From assembly GCF_021389975.1 (NCBI RefSeq), contig NZ_CP089981.1, positions 6,535,501 to 6,599,500 on the forward strand: a DNA stretch of 64,000 nt, written 5' to 3'. The position numbers and the translations under genes are program-made. The notes below the pieces were generated by a model, which was not told the DNA's origin, made no database searches, and saw nothing but the letters and a program-made list of their open reading frames with translations. The stretch comes from Fulvivirga ulvae (lineage in GTDB: Bacteria; Bacteroidota; Bacteroidia; Cytophagales; Cyclobacteriaceae). This document shows, piece after piece, positions 34,901 to 41,070 of the stretch; position 1 is the first letter of the stretch, and the number at the start of each line of letters is the position of its first letter.

Positions 34901-37900
34901 GTAAACGCCCTGTTCGTTGTATATGCATACATCACATGACTGGGCAATCAGCCAGCCTGTATCTTTGGCATTTGATTCTATAGCGGCTAAAACCGGCACG
35001 GGTGATCCGGTGATCAACTGCTGTAGTTGCAATACCTCGTTGGCCGAACCTGCCTGATCTGCCACTGATATAAATTCAGGGTCGTCACTGGTCAGGATAA
35101 TGGCTTTGTAATATTCGCTTTTCTCCACCCTTCCCAGAATATTGGTGAGGCCGGAGGTCAGGTCTTTTAACTGGTATTTCTTCCTGCCTTGCTTTATCCT
35201 TATCGTGAGAATCTGCTCCGCAGGGTTTTCTATTTTCAGGTATTTGGAACCGGATGTAAGTTTCTTTTGGCCATTGGCCTGTGTGTTTTCCTCCTTTAAA
35301 ACGCCGGCAGCCATTAATTGCTCCGTACAGGCCAATATGTGGCGGCCTAAATGCTGCCTGAGCAGGCTCAAAGAGGCTTCGGATTTCCTGGCAAGTTCTT
35401 CTGCCAGTTTTAAAGCATAAGCCTCCACCTGAGCTGAGGGCACAATGGGAAAACTGTAGCCTTTGGCTTTCAGGTCTTTGCCGGATGGTGCAGTTGCCTG
35501 ATAAAGCAAGTCCCTGGCAAAGGCTTCCCCAAACCGTTCTTTTAATAACTGTTCTTCATTTACAGTGGGCAGCAACCCTTCAACACGGTAAGTGTAAGTG
35601 CCTTCTTCACTGCAAACCATGAAATCGCATAGTGCGCCTGCCATGAAACCTGCACCTCTGGCATCTCCCCGGATTATGGCGATAACAGGACAGGGAAATG
35701 ATGCCAGGGTGTGATACAGGTTTTCTTCTATGGCCAGGTTGAATGCTTCTCTCCCTCCTTGCAGGAATACTGATCCGTTGCCACTCAGCATCAATACTTT
35801 TGCTGATGCCTTTTTTACATGTTTGAGGGCATGCACCAGTTGTGCTGCTACTTCCTGTGAGAGGTTATTTTCTTTACCGTCATTTATTTTTATCTCGTAG
35901 ATGCCGTTGCCGTTGTCAAACAGGCTCACATAGGAGTCTCCGGTTGGAGCTGCCTTGGCCATACCCGTTGAAGTGCTGGTCAGGCTGACAGGTACTTTTT
36001 TTGCCTGCACCTTGATATCGCTGAATTTCAGGGTTTCTGGTGTAGCCAGTGAGACGTTGCTCGGCTTTTTTAATGATGGCAGTGTAAACTTTTGCGCTGT
36101 AGGTGTGCCGGATGCCGCCGGCTTGTCTATGTGAATTTGTACAGGCTGAACAGGTTGTTGTTGCTGTTCCTGCGGCTGTACTATGGTCACCTGCTCCGAT
36201 CGCTTTTCAGGTGTCTGGTGTGTGATACCTGTAATATCTATCCAGTGGCGGTTCTTGGCAAACGGATAGCCCGGGAGGCTGATGCGCCTGGGCAGGTTTT
36301 CTCCAAAAATATCTTTGGTGTATAATTGAGTCCAGTCAATATCTGCCCCGGCAATCCACTGTTGTGCTATTTTCTCCAGGCCTTTTTCTGTAAGCTGTAA
36401 TGTGGCTTGTTGCTGTATTTCTCCGGAAGACTGGTTTACCTGTCCCGTCCATACGGCTGCACTCTCCTCTCCTGTCAGCCATTGCTGAAGTTTCTGGCGC
36501 AGGTCTTCCCAGCCTGTTACGCTGATGGCCAGCCTGTGTTTCATAGGCATGCGGCCTATCTGCCAGCTGTAGATGGCATCGGTAAAAGAGGTTGATCCGG
36601 CTGCATTTTCTGACCAGTGAATAACTTTTTCAGCATATTCCCTGAGCCTGTCCTGACTGGCTGCGGACAATACAAACAGGTTATGGTCAACCTCTATAGT
36701 TTCTTTAGTGTCAGTGGCAAATTCTTGTACCACTACATGGGCATTGGCTCCTCCTGATCCAAAGCTGCTCACTCCTGCCAGACGTGGGGCTTCTGCTTCC
36801 CAGGTCTGCAAGGCATTTTGAATGCGGAAAGAGGTGCCTTCAAGCTGGATCTTGGGGTTAAGGTCTTTGTAATTGATGGATGCAGGTATCTGACGGTGCT
36901 GCATGGCCAGGATCACTTTCAGTAAGCCGGTAATCCCTGCTGCTGACTCGAGGTGGCCGACGTTACTTTTGACTGAACCAATGCTGCATGCTTTGGCTTC
37001 TTCAACCGGAACGAGTTTGCTGTAGGCTGTTTTGATGCCCTGAATTTCAATAGGGTCGCCCAGGGATGTACCGGTACCATGGGCTTCTATATAGCTCAGT
37101 TTCTGAGGTGATATGCCTGCGTTTTTCCAGGCTGCAGTGTACAACTCACTTTGCTTTTGTGGGTTAGGGACCGTGAGGCCTCCACCCAGACCTCCGTGGT
37201 TAACGGCACTGCCTTTAATGACGGCGCGGATCTGGTCTTTATCTTCTATGGCTTTGCGCAGGGGCTTGAGCATGAGCATCACGGCTCCCTCTGAGCGTAC
37301 GTAGCCGTTGGCGCTGGCATCAAATACTTTACATTTGGAATCCGGCGACAGCATGCCTGCACTCTGGTAGGCAACAGACAGATCGGGGTAGCAAATGAAG
37401 TTGACCCCACCGACCAGTGCAGCCGAGCATTCCGCTGACTGCAATGATCTGATGGCGGTATGCAGTGCCACCAGTGAAGCAGAACAGGCGGTATCAATGA
37501 TCAGGCTTGGCCCATTAAAATCATAGAAATATGAGATCCGGTTGGCCAGTACGGCCAGCGAGCTGCCTATGGCATGGTGCGCCTGGGTTTCCAGGTTGGC
37601 AGACTGCATGAGGCGGTAATAGTCACAATTGCTGGCACCGATGAATACACCGGTATCTGAGCCTTTTAATGCGGCGGGTACAATGGAAGCATCTTCCAGA
37701 CATGCCCAGGCCAGCTCCAGCAATATACGCTGCTGCGGGTCGGTAGCCTGTGCTTCTTTGGGCGACATGCGGAAGAATGCTGCATCAAAGGTATCTCCCT
37801 GATGCAGGAAACCACCTTTATCTACTCCCGGTCTCTCTGCTCCGGATGGCCACAGCCCCCTTTCTTTGGGGAACGGGCTGATCATGCTTTTGGAAGAAGC

Positions 37901-40726
37901 CAAAGCTTCCCATAGTTCCTCTGCAGACTCAATGCCTCCGGGAAGTTTGCAGGAAACTCCTACAACGGCAATGTCGGTATCCAGCATATCCTCACCTCCG
38001 GTTTGGTCTGATTTTTCCTGTCCTTTGACCTCCACATGTAATGTGCTTGTCAATGCACTGGTCTGGGTTGACAAGAAATCTATGACTTTGTTCAGGTTGT
38101 TGTATTCGAAGAAAAACCCGGCTTGTAGTTCGGTATTGAATTTTTCTTCAATCTGCTTTTGAAGTAACAGCAGGTCGGCAGAGTTCAGGCCTATCTCCAT
38201 GATCGGACGGTCAAATTCTGCCGGGGTAATGCTGATGTCCAGCAGGGCATTTACTTTTTCCAGTAAATATTGACTGATTTGCTGTTTATCAACTGCCTGT
38301 GCTCTGCTCTCTTTTGCCGGGACACCGGATGGAGCCGAAGCTGCCGCCAGTGTTGAGAGGTAGTCAACGACTTTGTTCAGGTTGTTGTATTCAAAGAAGA
38401 ATCCTGGCTGCAATGGCTGGTTAAATTTCTCTTCAATCTGCTTTTGCAGTGCCATAAGGTCTACCGAACTCAGGCCTGTCTCCATTACCGGGCGGTCAAA
38501 ATCGATCGTACCGACATCCAGCAGTCCGGTTGCTGCGTCCTTCAAAAATTGACGGATAAGGGATTCGCTGAGCTGAGTTTTTTCCTGAACCGGCAATGGC
38601 TGGTCGTTACCTGCTGACCGGTTCCTGTTATTTTGTGCTACCCGGCTGAGGATATCATATTCTATGAGTACACCATAGCCCTGGTTAGCATAGTCCAGCG
38701 GGCGATAGTTGGCAATGGGCTTTACAATTCTTGCCCCGTGTGCATCGTGAAATGCCATAATAGGGTCTTGCTTGCTGCCTTTTTGCTGAATGTACCTTTC
38801 AATCGGCAGGTCTTCGCCGGCATTATAGTTTTTGCAAAGGCTTACTGCCACTACCCTGTTCACGCCGGGAACAAGGCTGCACCGCTGAAGCATGAATTCG
38901 AGCAGTTGGTCTCCGTAGCCCAGGTTTTGTGTGTCCGGGTGTATGTTTACAGCGATGAGTTGAATAATGGCTCCGGCAGGATCGTGTAATTCATGAACGT
39001 TGCCGGAATCATGTTTTTCAATTTCAGCATCATTAGCTATGCGCTGGCTGTAGATCACTCCAAGTACGTTTCCCTCTTTTTCCAGTACAAATTGTCCTTC
39101 GGGGTATTGCCTGATGCGTGCGAGTATCTGGGCCTTAGAAGTCCTTAAAGGCTCTTTCCAGCATAGCTCTTCCAGTTCCAGCAGGGTTTTGATATCGCCT
39201 TCGGTGGCAAACCGGATGCTGTAATCTCTTCTAGTCAGGTGGTGCAGGCTAATCCGGCTATAGCTTGATAGTTCCGGGTATCCTTTAACCTGGTATTTGT
39301 TGAACAAGCCTGCGTTTGCTGCAAGGATCAAAAAGGCTTCTGCACCGATAAGGTATTGGTGCGACAGGCCGTGAATGGTGTCGATATAGAAATTTCCGGA
39401 CCGGTCGAGATACTCGAAAGTTATGTCGGCCGGCAGTGTATGGGCCTCCTGAACCAGCAGTCGGGACTGGCCTATGCTGTCTGCCCAGGCCTGCAAATGT
39501 CGCTGCCAGTGCCTTAAAACGGTCATGGCATCGAGTAGCTGTCCTTCCTTATCCAGGTAGTACTTCAACTGGCCGGCCGCCATCGGAGAGAGCGATCCGT
39601 TAGTGTTTTTATTTGCATCAACCGTCAGGGCATGGTGGGCAAAAGTATGCAGGTAGACTACCTCCTTTGCGGGTTCCAACCCCACACCTTTAAGGGCCCT
39701 GCAAATGTCTTCGGGTTTATTGATATCGCCTGACAGGGCCTGATGCTCAATTCCGGCTGATTTTAAAGCCTGACTTGCTTTTTCCAGTTCGGCATCATCA
39801 CGGTCAAAGGCTATTATCTGTAACGGGTACTGCTCCAGGTTCCGGCCTCGGAGGGTATGATCCTGTATGATCCGGTAAATGTCTTTGAGCAACATACTAT
39901 CGCCAAGGCCGGCAATAGCTCTCGGCTGCCGGTCCAAAGCCGGCTGATCAAAAATGCTAATGATCTCCTGTTGCAGATCTTGCTTACAGCTATGGTTTTG
40001 TTTTCCGGTAAGTGTTGCTCTGAGTGCAGCTTCTTTGTTCTCCCAGGTGGGCTTGCCGTCACCAAACAGCAAATCACTCATGGTATGAAGCACAGGCCTG
40101 AAAGCTACGATTTCACTTAGCTCTTCTGCCTGCAGCAGTTGTCTGCCTTCAGGGGTGAGCTGTTTTGTGTCCGGATCCATCCATGCCTGCTGTACAAACA
40201 GTTTTTCGATGGACTGTGCCAGGTTTTTGTCGAGTCCGCTGAGTACTTCGGCAAAGTTGTCTTCATCATTTTTCAATGCCTGGGCTCCTGCCTGTTTCAG
40301 GCCTGTAACCAGTGGCGTCAGGATGGCACCCCTCACCAGGCTGGCGGTCAGGGTATTCTTAATCAGGTCTTTCAGCAGTATTTTATCAATCTTTTTACCA
40401 AACGCCGCGGCGTAGGCCGTTTTTCTTAGCAGTGCTTCCGGATCGGCTGTATAGAGCGATGCCAGGTCAAGGTTTAACAGGTACTTGTCCACGCGATCGG
40501 TCAGGCGATAGGCATCGTTGGGGTTGCTTTCAAGCCAACCCAGTGATTCCAGGGCCTGAAGCGCCATTGAGAAGTAACCTTCGTTAGCCTTAAGTTCTTT
40601 TATCAGCGATGTGCGTTTACGGTATTTGTTTTTATCGAGTAGCGTAAAAAGCCCTTGCTTATGGCACGCTTCAATAACCGGTACAGCTACATAGCCATGA
40701 CAGCAAAACTTCAATAATTTTAGCAT
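19916..40726 (-). CDS. Giant trans-AT PKS 'C' with GNAT-type loading module, four KS and split last module
   Basis: This 6,936-residue PKS starts at ATG 40726. Approximate order: MT-like/adaptor domain (1-470); GNAT (499-691); ACP (Ser 751); ACP (Ser 848); KS1 (914-1336, DTACSASL), no DH; ECH-a/b/c (1613-1800, 1830-2030, 2063-2310); twin ACPs (2328-2413, 2429-2513, GLDSIIGVTW); KS2 (2546-2976); DH-like (3155-3410); KR (3436-3856); ACP (Ser near 3945); KS3 (4040-4470); DH-like (4646-4923); KR (4950-5416); C-methyltransferase (5446-5820, LEIGAGTGGTS); ACP (Ser near 5901); KS4 (6006-6420, NTGCSSSA); DH (6611-6893); docking tail (LNNELTVEEAAELD). The DH after KS2 lacks the His and has Lys for Asp (YPAIMKHTL). 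The DH after KS3 has Tyr for His (GDYHYKENTILP) but keeps the Asp. The last DH is intact (ADHRVNESKILP, HPAMMDCALQ). This is probably the first synthase protein of the assembly line. Confidence 0.95.
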   Translation of the reverse strand: MLKLLKFCCHGYVAVPVIEACHKQGLFTLLDKNKYRKRTSLIKELKANEGYFSMALQALESLGWLESNPNDAYRLTDRVDKYLLNLDLASLYTADPEALLRKTAYAAAFGKKIDKILLKDLIKNTLTASLVRGAILTPLVTGLKQAGAQALKNDEDNFAEVLSGLDKNLAQSIEKLFVQQAWMDPDTKQLTPEGRQLLQAEELSEIVAFRPVLHTMSDLLFGDGKPTWENKEAALRATLTGKQNHSCKQDLQQEIISIFDQPALDRQPRAIAGLGDSMLLKDIYRIIQDHTLRGRNLEQYPLQIIAFDRDDAELEKASQALKSAGIEHQALSGDINKPEDICRALKGVGLEPAKEVVYLHTFAHHALTVDANKNTNGSLSPMAAGQLKYYLDKEGQLLDAMTVLRHWQRHLQAWADSIGQSRLLVQEAHTLPADITFEYLDRSGNFYIDTIHGLSHQYLIGAEAFLILAANAGLFNKYQVKGYPELSSYSRISLHHLTRRDYSIRFATEGDIKTLLELEELCWKEPLRTSKAQILARIRQYPEGQFVLEKEGNVLGVIYSQRIANDAEIEKHDSGNVHELHDPAGAIIQLIAVNIHPDTQNLGYGDQLLEFMLQRCSLVPGVNRVVAVSLCKNYNAGEDLPIERYIQQKGSKQDPIMAFHDAHGARIVKPIANYRPLDYANQGYGVLIEYDILSRVAQNNRNRSAGNDQPLPVQEKTQLSESLIRQFLKDAATGLLDVGTIDFDRPVMETGLSSVDLMALQKQIEEKFNQPLQPGFFFEYNNLNKVVDYLSTLAAASAPSGVPAKESRAQAVDKQQISQYLLEKVNALLDISITPAEFDRPIMEIGLNSADLLLLQKQIEEKFNTELQAGFFFEYNNLNKVIDFLSTQTSALTSTLHVEVKGQEKSDQTGGEDMLDTDIAVVGVSCKLPGGIESAEELWEALASSKSMISPFPKERGLWPSGAERPGVDKGGFLHQGDTFDAAFFRMSPKEAQATDPQQRILLELAWACLEDASIVPAALKGSDTGVFIGASNCDYYRLMQSANLETQAHHAIGSSLAVLANRISYFYDFNGPSLIIDTACSASLVALHTAIRSLQSAECSAALVGGVNFICYPDLSVAYQSAGMLSPDSKCKVFDASANGYVRSEGAVMLMLKPLRKAIEDKDQIRAVIKGSAVNHGGLGGGLTVPNPQKQSELYTAAWKNAGISPQKLSYIEAHGTGTSLGDPIEIQGIKTAYSKLVPVEEAKACSIGSVKSNVGHLESAAGITGLLKVILAMQHRQIPASINYKDLNPKIQLEGTSFRIQNALQTWEAEAPRLAGVSSFGSGGANAHVVVQEFATDTKETIEVDHNLFVLSAASQDRLREYAEKVIHWSENAAGSTSFTDAIYSWQIGRMPMKHRLAISVTGWEDLRQKLQQWLTGEESAAVWTGQVNQSSGEIQQQATLQLTEKGLEKIAQQWIAGADIDWTQLYTKDIFGENLPRRISLPGYPFAKNRHWIDITGITHQTPEKRSEQVTIVQPQEQQQQPVQPVQIHIDKPAASGTPTAQKFTLPSLKKPSNVSLATPETLKFSDIKVQAKKVPVSLTSTSTGMAKAAPTGDSYVSLFDNGNGIYEIKINDGKENNLSQEVAAQLVHALKHVKKASAKVLMLSGNGSVFLQGGREAFNLAIEENLYHTLASFPCPVIAIIRGDARGAGFMAGALCDFMVCSEEGTYTYRVEGLLPTVNEEQLLKERFGEAFARDLLYQATAPSGKDLKAKGYSFPIVPSAQVEAYALKLAEELARKSEASLSLLRQHLGRHILACTEQLMAAGVLKEENTQANGQKKLTSGSKYLKIENPAEQILTIRIKQGRKKYQLKDLTSGLTNILGRVEKSEYYKAIILTSDDPEFISVADQAGSANEVLQLQQLITGSPVPVLAAIESNAKDTGWLIAQSCDVCIYNEQGVYIAAHLMEVPALAQSAAMIFGRRLGHYVCKEILLAGKAYTGAELKQQTGAITIAEDALAEAIQLAGQWTKLSYEDVTSWKKERAAATAKAIEQQPDWLESAEAFGKLPAAPTAIDLKSQVIKATIHPEGIVEVKMEDREARNMFSPAFMEGITEVFGRIAQKPACKVVILTGYDSYFISGGTKEMLLDIQEGKIKFTDSRIYHLAMECNVPVIAAMQGHGIGAGWSMGMFADFILFSDESHYVSPYMNYGFTPGAGSTMIFPDKTGYDLARETLLTAVEYSGRELKNKGLLLPVLPRKEVMATAFDLARQIAAHPRAALVALKHQLTAHLQARLEENYALELAMHEKTFVGQSETLKQIQSNFHQEGKVQATQPVEAVAQHASVHADVQPAILAALKAMLAQELHMEESDIDEDSQFVDLGLDSIIGVTWIRKINEKYKIQINATKVYSYPNLKQFSSYVKELALQAGTITQAQAPVVPQNAPAVTADVQPVILATLKAMLAQELHMEESDIDEDSQFVDLGLDSIIGVTWIRKINEKYKVQINATKVYSYPNLKQFSSYVKEEAEKSGTLPVEVKPAQESQPVMAQQHISAEPLTQSTKGTSAKEEAQAIAIIGMAGQFPEARNVEEFWQNIAGGKNCIREIPKKRWDIDQYYQEGGATPGKTYSRWMGALEEYDLFDPLFFNISPSEAESMDPQQRLFLQACWHAIENAGYNPKALGNSKCGVFVGCGQGDYHLLSRDLQISAYGFTGGDNSILAARISYFLNLQGPCLTIDTACSSSLVAIANACDSLALGKSDMVLAGGVYIGAGPDMHLKTSQMGMLSPDGKCYTFDQRANGFVPGEGVGVVMLKRLEDAEKDNDNILGVIQGWGVNQDGKTNGITAPNTEAQSRLQQEVYDKYKIDPASIQLVEAHGTGTKLGDPIEVEALVESFKKYTQEKEYCALGSVKSNIGHCLMAAGVAGMIKLVMSMKHKQLPPTINFEKLNEHISLDNSPFYVNTELKDWKVADAELRKAAISSFGFSGTNAHIVVSEYPSPVSVAASSTSQNVDCIIPLSARTEEQLKQKAIDLLDYIRKEGQSLNLADIAYTLQIGRMDMGQRLGLVANSVDQLAEKLQAFVEGKPATNLFAGTAKRNEDTLSLFAEDMDLQETIDKWIQQKKLSNLVNLWVKGYELDWNKMYGNTKPKRTHLPLYPFAKERYWIDAQEALYFAPATAEAVIHPLLHRNTSTLNQQRFSSIFSGDEPYLDQVNGVKVLPELATLEMARAAVEHSLSSPSAKIELRNIVWAEPMIADTQKTFNISLYEKGNGLVAYEISSEAGNEEIIYSQGEASLSHSETSGPVVNIEQLKGQMIPGGTTITDQELTNVLFGETQFLARLSLPDHTANGQSGFGLYPAIMKHTLRAADIFRNDHQQSTPVNLRSVRILSSCTSAMYVWGRFSQQAGEQISLDVDLCDNHGNVCVEMRGLALKVNDQQSIQAFVASDKSLGGIESFKEEETTQPLFFNETWEARPHTATASVPADQQTLIFTDKGFRETLMAETSHPLSRATIVEQSGLPANQQEIARILKHHAEAGKNLRIIYMWTKGQGEAGIHMLFDLFKAIKSSASTVAHVTLAGHYDPSKASTCWDYSWIGFERSLKLILPNIQLSLLYTDTGTCTPQQLLDAAQHQGVLWYRHGKRYLLSLQTCKPGNTTGEPVLKQSGSYLITGGCGNLGLQFARYLAENYHANLVLTGRRQMNADIEAQINTLKAAGAGEVSYHTVDVSSEEAVRTLKAELPFEITGIIHAAGVESSEPFYNRSTENINAVLRPKSIGSMLLDEAFDQPSLDFICYFSSVSAFLGDFGSCDYAVASRFQMAYSHYREQKGHHGKTIVINWPLWQEGGMGTADSAQTSFYLKSSGQEPLQTAQGIGIWHDLLKSDRLQTLVMLGKPSRVEQVLRRSYQEEQSEKTAVVQATTNSIAGKGWKPQYQGLSLKACITTDLKQVVSALTKISQNQLNITENLTDYGFDSISLSELAKRLTNHFGVEITPAVFFSATTIDKLSEYFQEEHADHIEAFYSQAKTMVSSAPAKITTNRLKSLKQAIGRRYASALSSDTPTAVTNEPIAVVGMSGRFPQARTVEELWTLLAEGKDAITEIPANRWDWRKYFTTPGDENNTITTNKGGFIHGVDEFDPLFFEISPREAEQMDPAERLLLMETYKAIEDARVSPGELRGQKVGVFVGMEEGQYDLITGKQGITTTGNAMISSRLSYFLDLHGPAIATNTACSSGLVALHQAVTSLRQGECKSAIVAGVSLLISPDSYVMMSEAGMLSQDGHCHTFSKNAGGIGVGESVVVLMLKPLSAAVADGDSIYGTIKASGINFDGKTNGVTAPNGDRQAELIEKVYSDYQIDTHDLSYIVTHGTGTKLGDPVEINALAKAFKKLNSDRPSETKQGYCALTSCKSNIGHTLAASGLVSVVNLLKAIQYRQIPASLNCEEENDYITWNNSPFFINKATREWDKEQGKPYLGAVSSFGRSGTNAHVVIEEYQSVTEEVQTAPVTHLNEKVAILLSARTEEQLQQKVRDLFELTSSKDSIDLQSLAYSLQVCREEFEVRLGFLVSSVDQLAEKLQAYLDGAEDIEDTCQGKVKRNQEDMSIINDDEDMKEAIDKWINRRKLSKLLELWVKGLTLDWKKFYGENKPKRMALPTYPFAQDRYWIDAASKGQYELSRTQLHPLVHRNTSDLLQQSYSSTFRGSDLLVGDYHYKENTILPAAAYLEMARAAVEMAMPAMEEPAAITLHQLEWAEPCIVNQEHSVRITLAAQGDELVSYEIFSTEAGEELIHFTGFAAFTPQPEALTLDVTQLMSHMGETVEVSGWYHALESAGVNYGRSLRAISAIHLGSGEALVKLKLTVAAEGNFILHPAIMDSVFTAGMALIADAEPLVPVALDSVTTIAACAEEMYAWVRFSPGAKASDEQIKLDIDLCDLQGNVAVIIEGLELTNLSAASWVMKGTESGTALSWDQVSYLTHWEEQPVQESNVAVAQKNVLIVCGDTTGFEKDILAHYRQDAEAKTLLIRVADKTKQLSDQEWQCGADDPDGFRSCLNDVEGFDTLYFISMAEPKAKAIRLENLIHGQESNEVQLLRLIKYLKQSNKISDKVESYVLTQDTHAIHHEPNQFTGAGNTGLAYSLAQSSYQFRVRNLDLSSEDLKTPEGRKNTLDRILQEPPADRGEVFKLQSGKRYRQVLYKLNWNTQNHPAIRERGVYLIVGGTGTVGKIMTRNLIEKYDATVVWLGRSEETSERVQAAMQRFDNYADNLLYVQADTTDPESMKQAVASIKQKHQTIQGAMFAGMVFRFENSLDQTTESEFRSIFDLKAQGSWVFYDALKDEPLDFMCYFSSGQAYSFSGASKLSAYACGITYSDSLVHAIRQQAKFPVGIINWGFWKSTTENITETKDKVSKANFDALEDLEGFKCFEQFVGELQQGRIHQVLCMKASQHIETLMNCNREDYISLTGAPASSSATLDESEIEVPYEKIKKLKLAEEKSDLEDWLVQLLFCQIDQLVKSAGLDKPRTVSGLREQCGVLDKYTPWWEACLNRLNQNKYIQWKGDTITQWKKVDAETTWKKWQVEKEKYLQNPDRKAWVGLVNDCLERIPDILQGKTLATDVIFPNSSMEKVEGVYKNNLMSDTFNEIVANAVVAYVQQKLEADPNARLRMLEIGAGTGGTSAVIFNRLQPYKVSIEKYCYTDLSKAFFFHAEKNYLPDNPYITCQRLDIEQPVDDQGIEVGTYDLVIATNVLHATRDIRRTLRNAKAVLHQEGYILINELSTPALFNHLTFGLLDGWWLFTDAELRMPGSPGLYPAGWQRVLEEEGFPAVLFPAEEAHLLGQQIILAQSDGAIRRKISVKTKEKIAPKTPAVVKTKPVQIPVQKQKAVQMKKPQPAAKPSLNIQDYIRTKILSCLSETLKISADGIDPDIAFSDYGIDSILGVSFINQINEALKISLNTAIIFEHSTVNRLSKHVMNSYQSQIEPDIEAQAIATVEEETETVSQVFEERTAGRVNVLPQSRFTFRNKQSSRLAGTANTKANTSEIAVVGISGMFPKAENIEAFWHNLEQGIDGVDELPERYLDQKNFFSPKKQAGKTRCKWGGIVEDRDCFDPLFFNISPKEAESMNPHQRLVLQESWNALENAGYNPRTLSGSQTGIYIGAEPTGYSGDTFTGYSDAIIASRLSYILNLNGPSFVVNTGCSSSAVALHLACESLRNRESDMALAGGVNACLEQNMLIRLDEIEMLSPGGRCFTFDESANGTIMSEGVGIVVLKRLDDAIEAGDKIYGLISGSGINQDGASNGITAPNGEAQEKLIVDVYKKFNIDPEKISYVEAHGTGTKLGDPVETNALVRAFRTFTESKEFCAVGSAKSYIGHTAAAAGVIGLIKVLLSMQHNKIPKLLNFKTLNPLIEFNGSPFYINTEVQDWEPSKDGPRMAAINSFGHSGTNAHLVVKEFIQPERKPVTKSSEPVIVPLSAKTPEQLMQKATALLKFVQVSQEGTAEVIDLVEMAYTLQIGREAMEERFACIVNSVEELADKLQAFVNGERNIQNTWVGQAKRNKDIHALFSGDLDLQEIIDKWIAKNKLSSLADLWVKGLDLDWLKLYHEVKPHKAHLPSYPFAKERYWYQATKGGVQTKPTGLVGAVIHPLLHQNTSDLNQLSYTTTFSGEEFFLADHRVNESKILPAVAYLEMARVAANMALPVHDEPFILELHNTVWLKPVVVEGQKQVTIALFESEEDGAFEKIDFEIYSLDNGTDDQDGETIHCQGQAIFGRHEIPARLDIDRLRAQMQHGTIEPDTVYDAFRQMGTDYGPAHQCVTAVYIGENQLLAHLSMQQDSQHDYILHPAMMDCALQACIGLMLDLDDLPSSPLLPFALESVRVIAACTEEMHVWARYVQGSQPGDKLIKLDIDLCDQEGNVCVQMHGFSSRSLDGQIEHSTQKSISSRSYDDGFYNNIIEKILNNELTVEEAAELD
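33188..33745 (-). repeat. Tandem near-identical ACP repeat in PKS C, with beta-branching Trp
   Basis: Two ACP units (33488-33745 and 33188-33442) share KAMLAQELHMEESDID and GLDSIIGVTWIRKINEKY almost exactly. Trp lies six residues after the phosphopantetheine Ser, which is the published flag for beta-branching ACPs. The neighbouring triple crotonase block agrees with that role. Confidence 0.9.
38650..40726 (-). other. Starter-loading region of PKS C: MT-like/adaptor + GNAT
   Basis: Residues 1-470 look like the methyltransferase-like or adaptor domain that precedes GNAT in AprA-, GphF- and CurA-type loading modules. There is a helical/winged N-terminus (ALESLGWLESN), a degenerate SAM-like turn near 273 (GLGDSMLL) and His-rich stretches near 357 (HTFAHHAL) and 452 (HGLSHQYL). 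Residues 499-691 are a GNAT acyltransferase/decarboxylase domain (ELEELCWKEPLR, AVNIHPDTQNLGYGDQLLEF). Two ACPs follow. Members of this family decarboxylate malonyl units to acetyl starters, and the AprA type also C-methylates them. Which case applies here cannot be read from sequence alone. Confidence 0.75.
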
Positions 40727-40790
40727 CTAATTTATCCGGAAATATTAATGACTGATTAATTGGTTAATTGTGCCTCCTGCCCCTACCCCT

Positions 40791-40808
40791 GTCTGTCCCC
40801 TGACAGAC
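40791..40808. repeat. Isolated end-palindrome of the MITE-like family
   Basis: GTCTGTC-CCCT-GACAGAC matches the left-end palindrome of the two neighbouring elements, and the following bases (TTTGC) also agree with their core. It is probably a truncated third copy. Confidence 0.55.
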
Positions 40809-40816
40809 TTTGCAAT

Positions 40817-40911
40817 CCCTTGGTCTGTCCCCCGACAGACCTTTGCCGTGTGTCTTTTTACTGCAGTGGTTTTTACTTGCAGTACGGGGGCTGTCGGGGG
40901 ACAGCCAAGGG
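40817..40911. repeat. MITE-like element, copy 1
   Basis: A 95-bp unit has terminal inverted repeats of about 21 bp: CCCTTGGTCTGTCCCCCGAC at the left end and its near-complement (GTCGGGGGACAGCCAAGGG) at the right. Each end is itself palindromic (GTCTGTCCCCCGACAGAC). The core contains TTTGCCGTGTGTCTTTTT. It is too short to encode a protein. It resembles a non-autonomous MITE or REPIN. Confidence 0.7.
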
Positions 40912-40985
40912 GGTGGAGAGCAAACATGGGCTGAAATTTCTTCGGCTTTGCAGTGTTACTGCGGTCAGTACGGCTGAACAGGCCA

Positions 40986-41017
40986 GCTTTACCAAACTTT
41001 CGGAAGTTTAGTAAAGC
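40986..41017. other. 14-bp hairpin between the two MITE-like copies
   Basis: GCTTTACCAAACTT and AAGTTTAGTAAAGC pair with a single mismatch around a TCGG tetraloop. It lies downstream of the START-domain gene and upstream of PKS C. No U-tract follows on the minus strand, so it is at best a weak terminator or a stability element. Confidence 0.45.
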
Positions 41018-41070
41018 CGCTATTTAGTTTTGACTGCTGTTGTGCTCCTTCTTCCTTCCCTCGGCCTCCT

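Noticed and set aside
40986..41017. Hairpin as a strong intrinsic terminator
   Set aside because: The stem is good but no U-tract follows on the transcribed strand, so it is listed only as a hairpin.
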